64,000 bases of DNA from positions 1 to 64,000 of the forward strand of contig NZ_FNHL01000006.1 of the NCBI RefSeq assembly GCF_900103715.1, given 5' to 3'. Of the stretch, positions 27,160 through 35,718 are shown one piece after another. The position numbers and the translations under genes are program-made. The DNA is from Halogranum gelatinilyticum (GTDB taxonomy: Archaea; Halobacteriota; Halobacteria; Halobacteriales; Haloferacaceae). The notes below the pieces were generated by a model that worked only from the letters and a program-made list of their open reading frames with translations, did not search any database and was not told the DNA's origin. Position 1 is the stretch's first letter. Every line of letters begins with the position of its first letter.

Positions 27160-28189
27160 GACAACCACCGACGACAATCAGCCGGGAGAGGGGGAAAATT
27201 CGCTGTTTCAGGTCGAATCGGAGATCGAGCGGACACGGTCGGAACGGTACCGCCAGTGGTTCGAGACGTGGATCCTCGCGTCGGTCCGGATCGCGTGGGA
27301 GGACTGGCGCATCCGAGTCGGATCTGCCATCATAATTGCGTATATCTTGATGGGAACGGTCGGGGTACTGCTCACTGATCCGCCAACGATCGGCCAGGGG
27401 GCACGTTTCATCGGGCCGTTCGAGAACTGGCAGTTCCCGCTCGGCACCGACAACCTCGGACGGGGGATCATGGCCCAGATCGTCCACGCGACGCCGTGGA
27501 TGCTCCAGATGGTGCTCGCGGGCGCAGTGTTCTCGACAATACTCGCAGTGGCCGTTGGTACTGTTTCGGGATACAAGCGCGGCACCGTCGACAGCGCGCT
27601 GATGACGATCACGGACATCGCGATGACGATTCCGGGCCTGCCACTCGTCATCGTCCTCTCGGTACTGCTCCAACCGCGGAATCCGCTCGTGATCGGGATC
27701 GTTCTCGCGATCAACGCTTGGGCGGGGCTGGCACGTTCGATCCGGTCGCAGGTACTCACCCTCCGAGAGGAGTCGTACATCGAAGCCTCACGGACGATTG
27801 GCGTTCCGACGTCCATCATCATCAGAGAAGACCTCCTTCCAAATCTGATGCCTTACGTGGTGGTCAACTTCATTCAGGCGGGCCGGAACGTGATCTTCGC
27901 ATCGGTCGCGCTCTACTTCCTCGGTCTGCTCCCCACGTCAGGTCCGAACTGGGGCGTCATGATGAACCGAGCGTACACGACCGCAGGCGCGCTTTACACC
28001 GCGGAGACGGCGTACTGGTTGATCTTCCCGATGGTCACGGTTATCCTCCTCGTGCTCGGACTAATCTTGTTCGCCCAGGGGACCGACCGGCTGTTCAATC
28101 CCCGCGTCCGCGCCCGTCACGCGGGCGAGGGCAAGGAGATGAAAGCGACGTCGGGCGACGGTGAAGACACCACACAGGGGATGTTCTAG
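27146..28189 (+). CDS. ABC transporter permease, DppC type (system 1)
   Basis: 347 residues with an N-terminal cytoplasmic tail (about 1-60), six membrane helices and the EAA loop EASRTIGVPTSIIIREDLLPNLMP. The periplasmic-side block FPLGTDNLGRGIMAQIVHATPW is the DppC signature. An acidic tail follows the last helix. It overlaps the upstream permease by 14 nt and is 3 nt from the ATPase gene. Confidence 0.92.
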   Translation: MSHTETTTDDNQPGEGENSLFQVESEIERTRSERYRQWFETWILASVRIAWEDWRIRVGSAIIIAYILMGTVGVLLTDPPTIGQGARFIGPFENWQFPLGTDNLGRGIMAQIVHATPWMLQMVLAGAVFSTILAVAVGTVSGYKRGTVDSALMTITDIAMTIPGLPLVIVLSVLLQPRNPLVIGIVLAINAWAGLARSIRSQVLTLREESYIEASRTIGVPTSIIIREDLLPNLMPYVVVNFIQAGRNVIFASVALYFLGLLPTSGPNWGVMMNRAYTTAGALYTAETAYWLIFPMVTVILLVLGLILFAQGTDRLFNPRVRARHAGEGKEMKATSGDGEDTTQGMF

Positions 28190-28192
28190 TTC

Positions 28193-29272
28193 ATGAGTAC
28201 ACACAACTCACAGCAGACGGCAGCGTCGGAAGAGGACACGATTGTCACGACACGCGACCTCTCGGTGTCGTACGACCTCGAACGGGGGGAGTCGCGCGTA
28301 CTCGACGGCGTCGACGTCGACATCAGGCGCGGCGAGATTCTCGGCGTCGTCGGCGAGTCGGGGTCGGGCAAGTCGATGTTCGCCTCTGCGTTGCTCGATG
28401 CGGTCCCGGAACCGGGGCTTACGATGGGTGACATCCAGTACTATCCCGAGCGCGGTGAGACGATTGACGTACTCGACCAGACCGACGAGGAACTCCGCCA
28501 GATGCGTTGGGAGGACATCTCGATGGTGTTCCAGGGCGCGATGGACTCGTGGAACCCGACGATCACTATCGGAGACCACTTCGAAGAGACGCTGAAGGCA
28601 CATCGCGTGCCAAAGGGAGAGGGGATGGAACGCGCGCGCCAGCTCATCTCCGATGTCTATCTTGACCCCGATCGCGTGCTCAGTTCGTATCCACACGAGC
28701 TATCGGGCGGGATGAAACAGCGCGCGTTGATAGCACTCTCCCTGCTCCTCGAACCGGAGGTGTTGGTGATGGACGAGCCGACGGCCGCACTCGACCTGTT
28801 GATGCAGCGGTCGATTATCGCGCTGCTATCCGACCTACAGGAGGAGTACAACCTGACGATGGTATTCATCACACACGACCTCGAACTCGCGTCCGGACTC
28901 GCCGACCGTATCGCGGTGATGTACGCGTTCGGATTTTGTGAGATCGGACCCGCGAACAAGGTGATCCACAGTGGTGGTCACCCGTACACACGCGCGTTGA
29001 TCAACTCGACGCCCAATCTCAACACACCAGTCGAGGAGATGGAACCGATCGAGGGTGAGAGCCCGGATCCGGTGAACGTCCCCGACGGCTGTTCGTATCA
29101 CCCCCGCTGTCCGCTCTCGGACGAGCACTGCATCGAATCCAACCCCACAATGAGACCAACACCGTCTGACGAACGTGACGCACCGCACGAGGCGACCTGT
29201 CATTACACCGACAAGGTCCCAGAGGAGATCCCGCTTCACATTGAGGGGGTGCGCTACGATGAGCGGGAGTGA
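28193..29272 (+). CDS. ABC transporter ATPase, DppD type (system 1)
   Basis: 359 residues. Walker A GESGSGKS (about 54-61), Q-loop in MVFQGAMDSWNP, signature LSGGMKQR, Walker B VLVMDEPTAALD and H-loop ITHD are all intact. The C-terminal oligopeptide-transporter extension has the Cys cluster YHPRCPLSDEHC. It pairs with the next gene to power the permease. Its 3' end overlaps that gene by 14 nt. Confidence 0.92.
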   Translation: MSTHNSQQTAASEEDTIVTTRDLSVSYDLERGESRVLDGVDVDIRRGEILGVVGESGSGKSMFASALLDAVPEPGLTMGDIQYYPERGETIDVLDQTDEELRQMRWEDISMVFQGAMDSWNPTITIGDHFEETLKAHRVPKGEGMERARQLISDVYLDPDRVLSSYPHELSGGMKQRALIALSLLLEPEVLVMDEPTAALDLLMQRSIIALLSDLQEEYNLTMVFITHDLELASGLADRIAVMYAFGFCEIGPANKVIHSGGHPYTRALINSTPNLNTPVEEMEPIEGESPDPVNVPDGCSYHPRCPLSDEHCIESNPTMRPTPSDERDAPHEATCHYTDKVPEEIPLHIEGVRYDERE

Positions 29273-30425
29273 CCGCACTACCGACGACCGTGACGTGGTC
29301 GTCTCACTGGAGGACGTCAAGGTTCACTTCGAGACAGAGAGCGGGTTCTTCTCCGATACCGAGACTGTCCAAGCTGTCAACGGCGTGGACCTCGACATCT
29401 ACGAGAACGACGTGGTCGCGCTCGTCGGCGAATCTGGCTGTGGGAAGACGACACTCGGCAAGACCGCTATTGGACTCCAGCGACCGACCGAGGGGAGCGT
29501 CAAGTACCGAGGGCAGGACATCTGGGAGGCACGCGACGGTGAGAAGGATGCAGAGATCCCGTTTGGAAATATCCGCCGGGCGCTCCAGATCATCCACCAA
29601 GACCCCGGGAGTTCGCTCAACCCCAATCGTCGGGTACTGAGTACACTCGAACGCCCGCTGAAAACGTGGTACCCAGAAATGTCGACCGACGACCGCGAGG
29701 CGCGTATCTACGGGATGCTCGAACGCGTCGGCATGAAGCCCGCTGCCGACTACGCGGGCCGGTACCCGCATCAACTGAGTGGTGGCGAAAAACAGCGAGT
29801 CGCGTTGATTCGTGCACTGCTGATGAATCCCGACCTCATTTTAGCCGACGAGGCGGTCAGTGCACTCGACGTCAGCCTCCGAGTCGACATGATGGACCTG
29901 CTGCTCGAACTCCAAGAGCAGTTCAACACCTCGTTCCTGTTCATCAGCCACAATCTCTCCAACGCCCGGTACTTGACGAAGAAGACGGGGGGCCGAATCG
30001 GGATCATGTACTTGGGACAGATGGTCGAGATCGGGCCGACCGAGCGCGTCCTCGGTAATCCACAACATCCGTATTCGAAGGTACTCCGGTGGGCCACGCC
30101 GGACCTCACTAACGACGCGACGGACGTCTCGGAACCGCCGATTCGTGAAATAGACATCCCCGATCCCGTCAACCCGCCATCCGGCTGTCGGTTCCACACG
30201 AGATGCCCACAGGCGCACGAGGCGTGCGTTGAACAGGAACCGACGTTGGAAGAGGCAGCCGAGCAGTCGAACGACGACTACGCCGCGGCGTGTTTCCGCG
30301 TCTACGACGAGAGCCACGACTACTGGCACACCCCACCGCTTGAAGGAGTCGAAGAGGCCCCTGATCCCGAGGAATTCCTGACAGACGAGGCAGACGGTCG
30401 CGATCGGAGACAGAGCGACAACTGA
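29259..30425 (+). CDS. ABC transporter ATPase, DppF type (system 1)
   Basis: 388 residues from the ATG at 29259, inside the end of the previous gene. Walker A GESGCGKT, Q-loop IIHQDPGSSLNP, signature LSGGEKQR, Walker B LILADEAVSALD, H-loop ISHN. The H-loop region reads FISHNLSNARYL, a mild variation of the usual SHDL. Note Ala in DEAVSALD where most partners have DEP. The C-terminal Cys block HTRCPQAHEAC is present. Last gene of the operon. Confidence 0.9.
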   Translation: MSGSDRTTDDRDVVVSLEDVKVHFETESGFFSDTETVQAVNGVDLDIYENDVVALVGESGCGKTTLGKTAIGLQRPTEGSVKYRGQDIWEARDGEKDAEIPFGNIRRALQIIHQDPGSSLNPNRRVLSTLERPLKTWYPEMSTDDREARIYGMLERVGMKPAADYAGRYPHQLSGGEKQRVALIRALLMNPDLILADEAVSALDVSLRVDMMDLLLELQEQFNTSFLFISHNLSNARYLTKKTGGRIGIMYLGQMVEIGPTERVLGNPQHPYSKVLRWATPDLTNDATDVSEPPIREIDIPDPVNPPSGCRFHTRCPQAHEACVEQEPTLEEAAEQSNDDYAAACFRVYDESHDYWHTPPLEGVEEAPDPEEFLTDEADGRDRRQSDN

Positions 30426-30531
30426 CTGCCTCTACTCCAATCGCTCTCCCTGTGATAGTTGGAAGGGGAAGAACAGCCCGTCTGCTGGAGCGAGTTCGAG
30501 TCTTTCATGAAGCGGCCTACCGCCGATCAGC

Positions 30532-30810
30532 TCACCTTTTATCCCACGATTGACGCTTTGCGCGTTCGATTTCCCGTTGTCTGAGCCGATAGAGCACAAA
30601 CGAGACCGGGATCAACGTCGCGACGATCAGTACAAGGGTAAGAACGACGACCACGTATCCGGGGTCAGAGGGGCCGAGAGAGGCCACAACTAACGCGACG
30701 ACGGCCAGTAGACCAAACAGTAGGTCAGCGACTGCGATGCCGAACCAGAGATAGCTGAAACTCTCCATGACGTCCCAGAACTCCTCCCATGACCAACTTG
30801 ACTCCGACAT
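30532..30810 (-). CDS. small two-helix membrane protein, unknown function
   Basis: 92 residues: a Trp/Glu-rich amphipathic N-terminus, two hydrophobic helices (about 21-44 and 51-74) and a basic C-terminal tail (RLRQREIERAKRQ). The composition is that of a real membrane protein and the start is clean, but no family is recognised. Converges on the ABC system 1 operon, so not part of it. Confidence 0.6.
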   Translation of the reverse strand: MSESSWSWEEFWDVMESFSYLWFGIAVADLLFGLLAVVALVVASLGPSDPGYVVVVLTLVLIVATLIPVSFVLYRLRQREIERAKRQSWDKR

Positions 30811-31311
30811 TAGTATTCATCCGTATCTGTGCGTCGACCCTCTTAATTCACGTGTCTCCACCGACTTCAGCTCTCAAACTCCCAGCGTGTAGAGTCGATT
30901 CGAACGTTACGGCGCGACGATCCGAACAGCGTCGGTCTGTGCTCTGTCCGTCGTTCCGACAGCGATCGCTTCAGCGTCAACCGTCCGAATAGAGTCGCTG
31001 ATTTTCATCCGACCCCCCACTCTTCAGTACCATCAACTATTAACATAGTTTCAGTTCAGACGCCTAATGTGTTCTGAATGTCAGAACAAGTTTCCCCGTT
31101 TCTGCATCCGAAATCAGTCTCTACTTACGCGATTTACAGCCCTAGCTATGTAATGTTCTGCCAGATGAGATTCTCTGTAAGAGAACAGTAGTCAACGAGT
31201 AGACTGGTTCAGTCTGTGGTCAACAGACTCCAACTGGTGCTATCTCTTTTTTCTTTAGTAGCATCAGATCGTCGAACACGAGGAGACGTTGGTGCTACTC
31301 AGGGCTGGCCA

Positions 31312-31351
31312 GTAACCAACGAGTGAACAGCATTTCCACCACGTTGGTTAC
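31312..31351. repeat. 10-bp perfect inverted repeat
   Basis: GTAACCAACG (31312-31321) and CGTTGGTTAC (31342-31351) are separated by 20 nt. No gene lies beside it; it might be the end of a lost mobile element or an operator. Confidence 0.4.
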
Positions 31352-31389
31352 CCTATCCAGAATGTCTACCCAGCGATACATTTTCACAA

Positions 31390-31431
31390 CCTACCTGAGT
31401 CCGGTAGTCCGTGTCACTTACACTGGCGAAG
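31390..31431 (+). repeat. copy of the addB-like promoter/start region
   Basis: AACCTACCTGAGTCCGGTAG and what follows matches 40676-40719 almost base for base, including the GTG start, and encodes MSLT-x-AK before diverging. In the intact locus the same bases precede and begin the gene at 40699. Confidence 0.6.
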
Positions 31432-31462
31432 ACAGCACCGAGGCCGAGACTCGGTCGCCGTC

Positions 31463-32305
31463 GTCGGCTCGGACGACGCGCCATCGAATCGCTCGGACAG
31501 GCTGTTCAGAACACCGATCGCTTAGACCGTCCGCACACACTGATAGAAACAGAAGTAATCAGACAAAATATTCAATGGTTCAAGTCGAAGTCGGATCCGA
31601 CGGGCGAGCGCGACGCCAGTGTTGACACCGCCACTGCTCGACGGGTTCTTCTGCCGACCCTTCGGTCTCGACCGGGATCGACGGACGGTTGGGAGTGAAG
31701 TAGGTACATCCCGTCGAAAAACGACAGAATCCGGCTCGGACGGCCGAGACGTCACGACGAACTCACGGACTCACGAGCTCATGAACTGCGACGGAAGAGT
31801 GACATCTCGAACTGTCTCGACTGAAACGCTAGATTCGCGCATGCTGGCCCGCTTCCCGCGAGGTTTCTGTACATTGTGTTGTTATGGATCGACCTCTCCA
31901 GCCCACGTGGCTGGACGTGCTTACTCGACCTGCGTACCGGGGCCAGTGACCCCTGCGGCGACTCGACAAGCATGGTTGCCAACCATGTGAAGTGGTTCGT
32001 TCTGTAGTCGCATTATTGTCCAATAAAATGAGTTTCTAGTCTTTTTTTGAATTCTTGCTCGCCTCATACAGGATCACCGTGCCGACCACAGTATCTCGAT
32101 GCTCGCTCTATCGCCTGAAGACGGTGGCGTATACTTCGAGTGGATGGGGCGACGGGAGTTCGAGGTCGGTGATTTCGGTGGCTTGTGGAAGTGCAACCGA
32201 TGTTTGCTCTTCGAGTCTCAGCGACGGAGCTCGCACGCCGCGCCGACGTCCACTGAAGTACCGTTCTCCGTGCGCGAGCCTCAATTCGACATCGCGGACT
32301 CGTCT
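31463..32305 (+). repeat. diverged long duplication, copy A
   Basis: About 840 bp similar to 62385-63257 in the same orientation, with indels. A 72-bp core (32117-32188 versus 63063-63134) differs at only 2 positions. Stops occur in every long frame, so neither copy looks like an intact gene. Confidence 0.65.
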
Positions 32306-32427
32306 GGATTTTGTGAGTTCACGTAATGTGGCACGTAGCCGGAGACTGAGAAACCGCTCCTCACCAGCGATTTTTCTGCCCCAAAGGGTGCGGAGCATTC
32401 CAAACCTGGAGTGCTCGCGAGAAATTC

Positions 32428-32535
32428 ATGGCGACGAGTGACTACGCAGCGGTGTCCTTCGACGACTCCGACACCCGACGTGACGAGATGCACAGTACCA
32501 TCGAACAGTGGATCGACGACCTTGTCGATAGTTAG
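32428..32535 (+). CDS. possible 35-residue peptide or gene remnant
   Basis: An acidic short frame (MATSDYAAVSFDD... ending in WIDDLVDS) with haloarchaeal codon use. It could be the 3' end of a lost gene or a small protein. It overlaps the end of the convergent UspA gene by 4 nt. Confidence 0.25.
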   Translation: MATSDYAAVSFDDSDTRRDEMHSTIEQWIDDLVDS

Positions 32536-32978
32536 TCTGTTGCTGTAGTCACGACGGGATGATCCGCCTCCAGTAACACTTGTTGGGTCGTACTTCCGAA
32601 GATTGCTTTCCCAACGGGGGACCGGCGTTTCGACCCCAGCACAATAAACCGCGGCTCGATGTGGTCGGATTCGGCGAGAATTTTATCCGCTGGATTCCCC
32701 ACACGCCCGCGTGTTTCAACGCGGTCTCGATCGTATCCGTCCAGTGACTCGTTGATGACTTTCCGTGCGATATCGGCACCGCTCTGTTCCTTCTGATTTA
32801 TGGATATTTTGTCGAAGTTCGGGATCGAACTGAGTGCTTGCTTGTGTTCGTCGAAGTCCTCCTGTGGAATCACATGGATTGCAAGAAGGACATCGTCATA
32901 CGCTTCTGCGAGGTCGTATGCGGTCGAGACGACAGCTCGGGAGTGGTCGCCCTCACCGATTGCTGTGAGTATTGTCAT
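32532..32978 (-). CDS. UspA-type universal stress protein, single domain
   Basis: 148 residues, a complete USP domain: MTILTAIGEGDHSRAVVSTAYDLA at the start, and the nucleotide-loop IVLGSKRRSPVGKAIFGSTTQQVLLEADHPVV at the end, matching G-2x-G-9x-G(S/T). Likely an ATP-binding stress protein. It stands alone between two ABC systems, with a poly-T terminator of the preceding unit upstream. Confidence 0.88.
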   Translation of the reverse strand: MTILTAIGEGDHSRAVVSTAYDLAEAYDDVLLAIHVIPQEDFDEHKQALSSIPNFDKISINQKEQSGADIARKVINESLDGYDRDRVETRGRVGNPADKILAESDHIEPRFIVLGSKRRSPVGKAIFGSTTQQVLLEADHPVVTTATD

Positions 32979-33103
32979 GGATTGTTTCGTCTGGTTCTCC
33001 AGTATTGCGAACGGGCGAACACCGAATCAACGCTTCCCCGATAGGCAACGATAAGTACCGGCGTTTATCAGGCAGAGGGGTGTCTGAGACCGACACATCT
33101 TGG

Positions 33104-33114
33104 AAAAAAAAAAA
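33104..33114 (-). terminator. poly-T transcription terminator after the system 2 binding protein
   Basis: Eleven A on the plus strand, i.e. a T11 run on the minus strand, about 56 nt beyond the stop at 33170. Archaeal RNA polymerase terminates at such U-tracts. Confidence 0.6.
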
Positions 33115-33169
33115 TTGCTGCCGTCACGCCGAATGGACCCCGGATAGAGGGAGACAGGGCGACTTCTGG

Positions 33170-35131
33170 TTAGCTCGAACTGGAGAAGTCAGGCTGGTCG
33201 AGGTCGGTTCGCCGTTTGTACGTATTCCCATCTTGGATACGCTCGACGAACGCTCCCCATGCTTCGCCGTTCGGATAATGGAGGGTATCGTTGTTCCACG
33301 TGTACCCCGCTTTCTCGAGGATGGTTCGTGCTTTGTCTGTATCGTAAGCGTAGCCCTCGACGTTCGAATTATACCACTTCGAGTGAAGCGGTGAGGCGGG
33401 GTTCTGTCCTTCGGCCACGGTCGCTCGGCCGCCGAGCACGTCTTCGACGAAGCCCTCATTGTCAATCGAATGCGCCAGTGCTTTCCGGAATTCCTTGTCC
33501 CGGATGATCGGCACGAGGAAGTTTAGCTTCGTGTCCAACGGGGCGAAGTTCTCGACCGTAAACTTCTCCACCGCCGGTGATTCCGTGGCGCGCTCAGCCT
33601 GGCTGATCGAGAGCGTCCCGTCGATAGAGTGGATATCGCCGCTGTTGATAGCCCCGATCATGGCGTCGGTGTTCCCGACGTTCGACCAGATGAGTTCGTC
33701 GATGCCGTCGCCGCTCGCGAAGTCGTCACCGAGCACCTCGGAGCGGAACTCGTCGTCCCATTTCCAGTTGTTGTCCCATTTTTTGACGCGGAAGCGCGAG
33801 CCCTGACTCCAACTATCGAACTGGAACGGTCCCGTTCCGATCGGCGGATCCGGTGTGTGCTGAGAGGGCGTATCGATGTCTTCCCAGCGGTGTTCGGGGA
33901 TGATGACGCTGTTGACGGCACTGTGTGAGATGAACGTTGGGTTGGGGTTTTTCAGGTTGAACCGAATCGTGCCACCGCTACCCTCGGAGACTACCTCCGC
34001 GCTCTCGACCGGATTGTAGAAGAGGGTCTGGTTGATCGCATCGTTCTCTGTGTAGTACTCGACGGTGAACTTCACGTCGCTCGGTGTGAACTCTTCTCCG
34101 TCGTGCCATTGAACGCCTTCACGAAGCTCGAAGTCGACCGTGGTGTCGTCGATGAACTCCCAGTCGGTCGCCAGTGCTGGGACCAACTGGAGGTCTGGGC
34201 CGACGTCGAGCAGTCCGTCGTAGATGTACCGGAGTGTGAAGTCCTCGGGTCCACCTCCTCCCCACGGAAGGTTGAGAGTGTCCATCGTCGTCGTGGTACC
34301 CTTGACGTAACTCGTCTCGTCGGTGTTCGGCTGGAGGTTGGGTTCGGACCAGGGGATCGTGTCTCGCGTCGGTCCGTTCCCAGGCATGTTCACGTACCCC
34401 TCGAACTTCTCTGTGTTCGCAGCCGTGACGAGGTCCGGGAAGAACGGGATGATTCCCGCGACGTCATCGGAGAAAATCTGTTGGGCTTCTTTGATCAGCT
34501 CGACGCGCTTCTCCTCGTTCCCCGTTGTGATCGCTTGCTCACTGAGCACCTCCTGCATACGCGGGTGCCACCATTTCTCGTAAAATGACGGGCTTCCCTG
34601 ATGTTTGCGCATCAACAGTGCCACGGGACTAACCGCGCGGATCGGGTCCGGTCCGTGGATGCTCATCGAGATCACAGCTTCGAGTCCGGCAGGTGCCCAA
34701 CTCTCTGCGTATAGTTGATTGAGGGGGCGGTTGTTCAGATCCGTTGAAGCACCAAGCTGGTTGAATCCCTCTTGGAACATGAACGCATACTGTTGCATCC
34801 ACGGGCTGACCTCGCGGGAGTACTCCATCGAGATGGGATCCACCGCCGCCCCCGCGCTCGCAGTACGGCTAATCGGTGGCCCCTGGGAATACTGCTCGTC
34901 ACTGACGTGCGGCCAGTCGTCGCGCCAGTACTGTGATTGAACCTCAGCGGGCACGCCATCTGGAACCTCCGGGTCGACCGAATCAGAGTTACTCGAACCC
35001 GAACAGCCAGCGAGCGCGCCCATACCGGCGACGCCCATCGCCGTAACGCTCCGCAGATACGTCCGCCGAGTTGTTGTGGTCGAGTCGGTGCTGTTCTGCT
35101 TTGGCCCGTCTAGCCTGTCACTGTCTTCCAT
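33170..35131 (-). CDS. Dpp/Opp-type substrate-binding lipoprotein with apparent circular permutation (system 2)
   Basis: 653 residues. Twin-arginine motif TRR (21-23) and lipobox LAGC (Cys43). The order of family 5 segments is reversed: a block resembling the normal C-terminal lobe (about 105-250: MFQEGFNQLGA, then EKRVELIKEAQQIFSDDVAGIIPFF, then the GYV closing strand) comes first; the normal N-terminal part (about 280-360: LRYIYDGLLDV, LREGVQWHDGEEFTPSDVKF) follows; and the protein ends some 45 residues after DKARTILEKAGY, where the C-lobe would usually start. It presumably folds as a normal two-lobed binding protein with relocated ends. Divergent from its permeases. Confidence 0.88.
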   Translation of the reverse strand: MEDSDRLDGPKQNSTDSTTTTRRTYLRSVTAMGVAGMGALAGCSGSSNSDSVDPEVPDGVPAEVQSQYWRDDWPHVSDEQYSQGPPISRTASAGAAVDPISMEYSREVSPWMQQYAFMFQEGFNQLGASTDLNNRPLNQLYAESWAPAGLEAVISMSIHGPDPIRAVSPVALLMRKHQGSPSFYEKWWHPRMQEVLSEQAITTGNEEKRVELIKEAQQIFSDDVAGIIPFFPDLVTAANTEKFEGYVNMPGNGPTRDTIPWSEPNLQPNTDETSYVKGTTTTMDTLNLPWGGGGPEDFTLRYIYDGLLDVGPDLQLVPALATDWEFIDDTTVDFELREGVQWHDGEEFTPSDVKFTVEYYTENDAINQTLFYNPVESAEVVSEGSGGTIRFNLKNPNPTFISHSAVNSVIIPEHRWEDIDTPSQHTPDPPIGTGPFQFDSWSQGSRFRVKKWDNNWKWDDEFRSEVLGDDFASGDGIDELIWSNVGNTDAMIGAINSGDIHSIDGTLSISQAERATESPAVEKFTVENFAPLDTKLNFLVPIIRDKEFRKALAHSIDNEGFVEDVLGGRATVAEGQNPASPLHSKWYNSNVEGYAYDTDKARTILEKAGYTWNNDTLHYPNGEAWGAFVERIQDGNTYKRRTDLDQPDFSSSS

Positions 35132-35718
35132 GACATCCGATTTAATACCCCCAAAATAACATTAGTGTACTCACGATTGGCAGTGAACCACATTATTCTT
35201 TATAAGCTATGCTATACTCCGGCCACAAGAATAGTCTCTCAGGGCGAAATGTCGTGTTGAACCGCACAACTGTCCTATCGATCTTATCGCGCTGAATCGG
35301 CCCGTGTCTGAGAGGGACGTGCCCGAAGCTCCGGTCGTCGACCGTCAGGACTTACCCCGCAGTCAAAAGAGTGAACTGGTTTCTGGAACCCTCGAACGTA
35401 CTCTCATCGTCGTCTGCCCGCTTCAGGGAACCGAACGTGGAACCGAGTCTATGGTGTACAGCTCCTCCCGCTCGCGTGTCCGAGCTGTGGGAGTTCGAGC
35501 AGTCAGCGGGGGTTTCGAGTAGGTCTGTGATGCAGATAGTACCGGCCCAGCGACAGCACGTATCCACCCCCATATAAAAACCGATGATATTCTATGGCAT
35601 TCGTAATCGGATTGATGCCCACGGCTGGTCAAGGGTGGAACGCAATGGCACGGAAGCAGCCGCATCAACGTGAGGCTATCGCACGGGCAGGCAGGGAGAG
35701 CACTCCCGTGATTCATCC
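35132..35718. promoter_or_regulatory. intergenic region between the system 2 binding protein and permeases
   Basis: Minus-strand TGTTATTTT (about 35154-35162) is about 26 nt before the binding-protein start. On the plus strand CATATAAAAAC (35571-35581) is a good TATA element but lies about 140 nt before the permease ATG. No gene is supported in between. Confidence 0.45.

Larger units (their letters stand above)
30811..32427. other. 1.6-kb gene-poor, AT-variable stretch
   Basis: No intact gene is supported. Contents: an inverted repeat at 31312-31351, a copy of the addB promoter and start at 31390-31431, and a block (31463-32305) that recurs in diverged form at 62385-63257. AT-rich runs near 31990-32050 include a seven-T tract. 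Confidence 0.6.

Noticed and set aside
30880-30910. GATTCGAAC, resembling a reversed tRNA T-loop
   Set aside because: The flanking bases do not form a T-stem or acceptor stem and no anticodon arm is present.
31411-31698. 95-codon frame starting MSLTLAKTAPRP
   Set aside because: Only the first seven codons match the addB-like gene; the rest is Arg-rich and disrupted relative to copy B, so it is treated as a repeat, not a gene.
35304-35522. 72-codon frame in the system 2 intergenic region
   Set aside because: No recognisable motif, weak start and it overlaps the promoter area.
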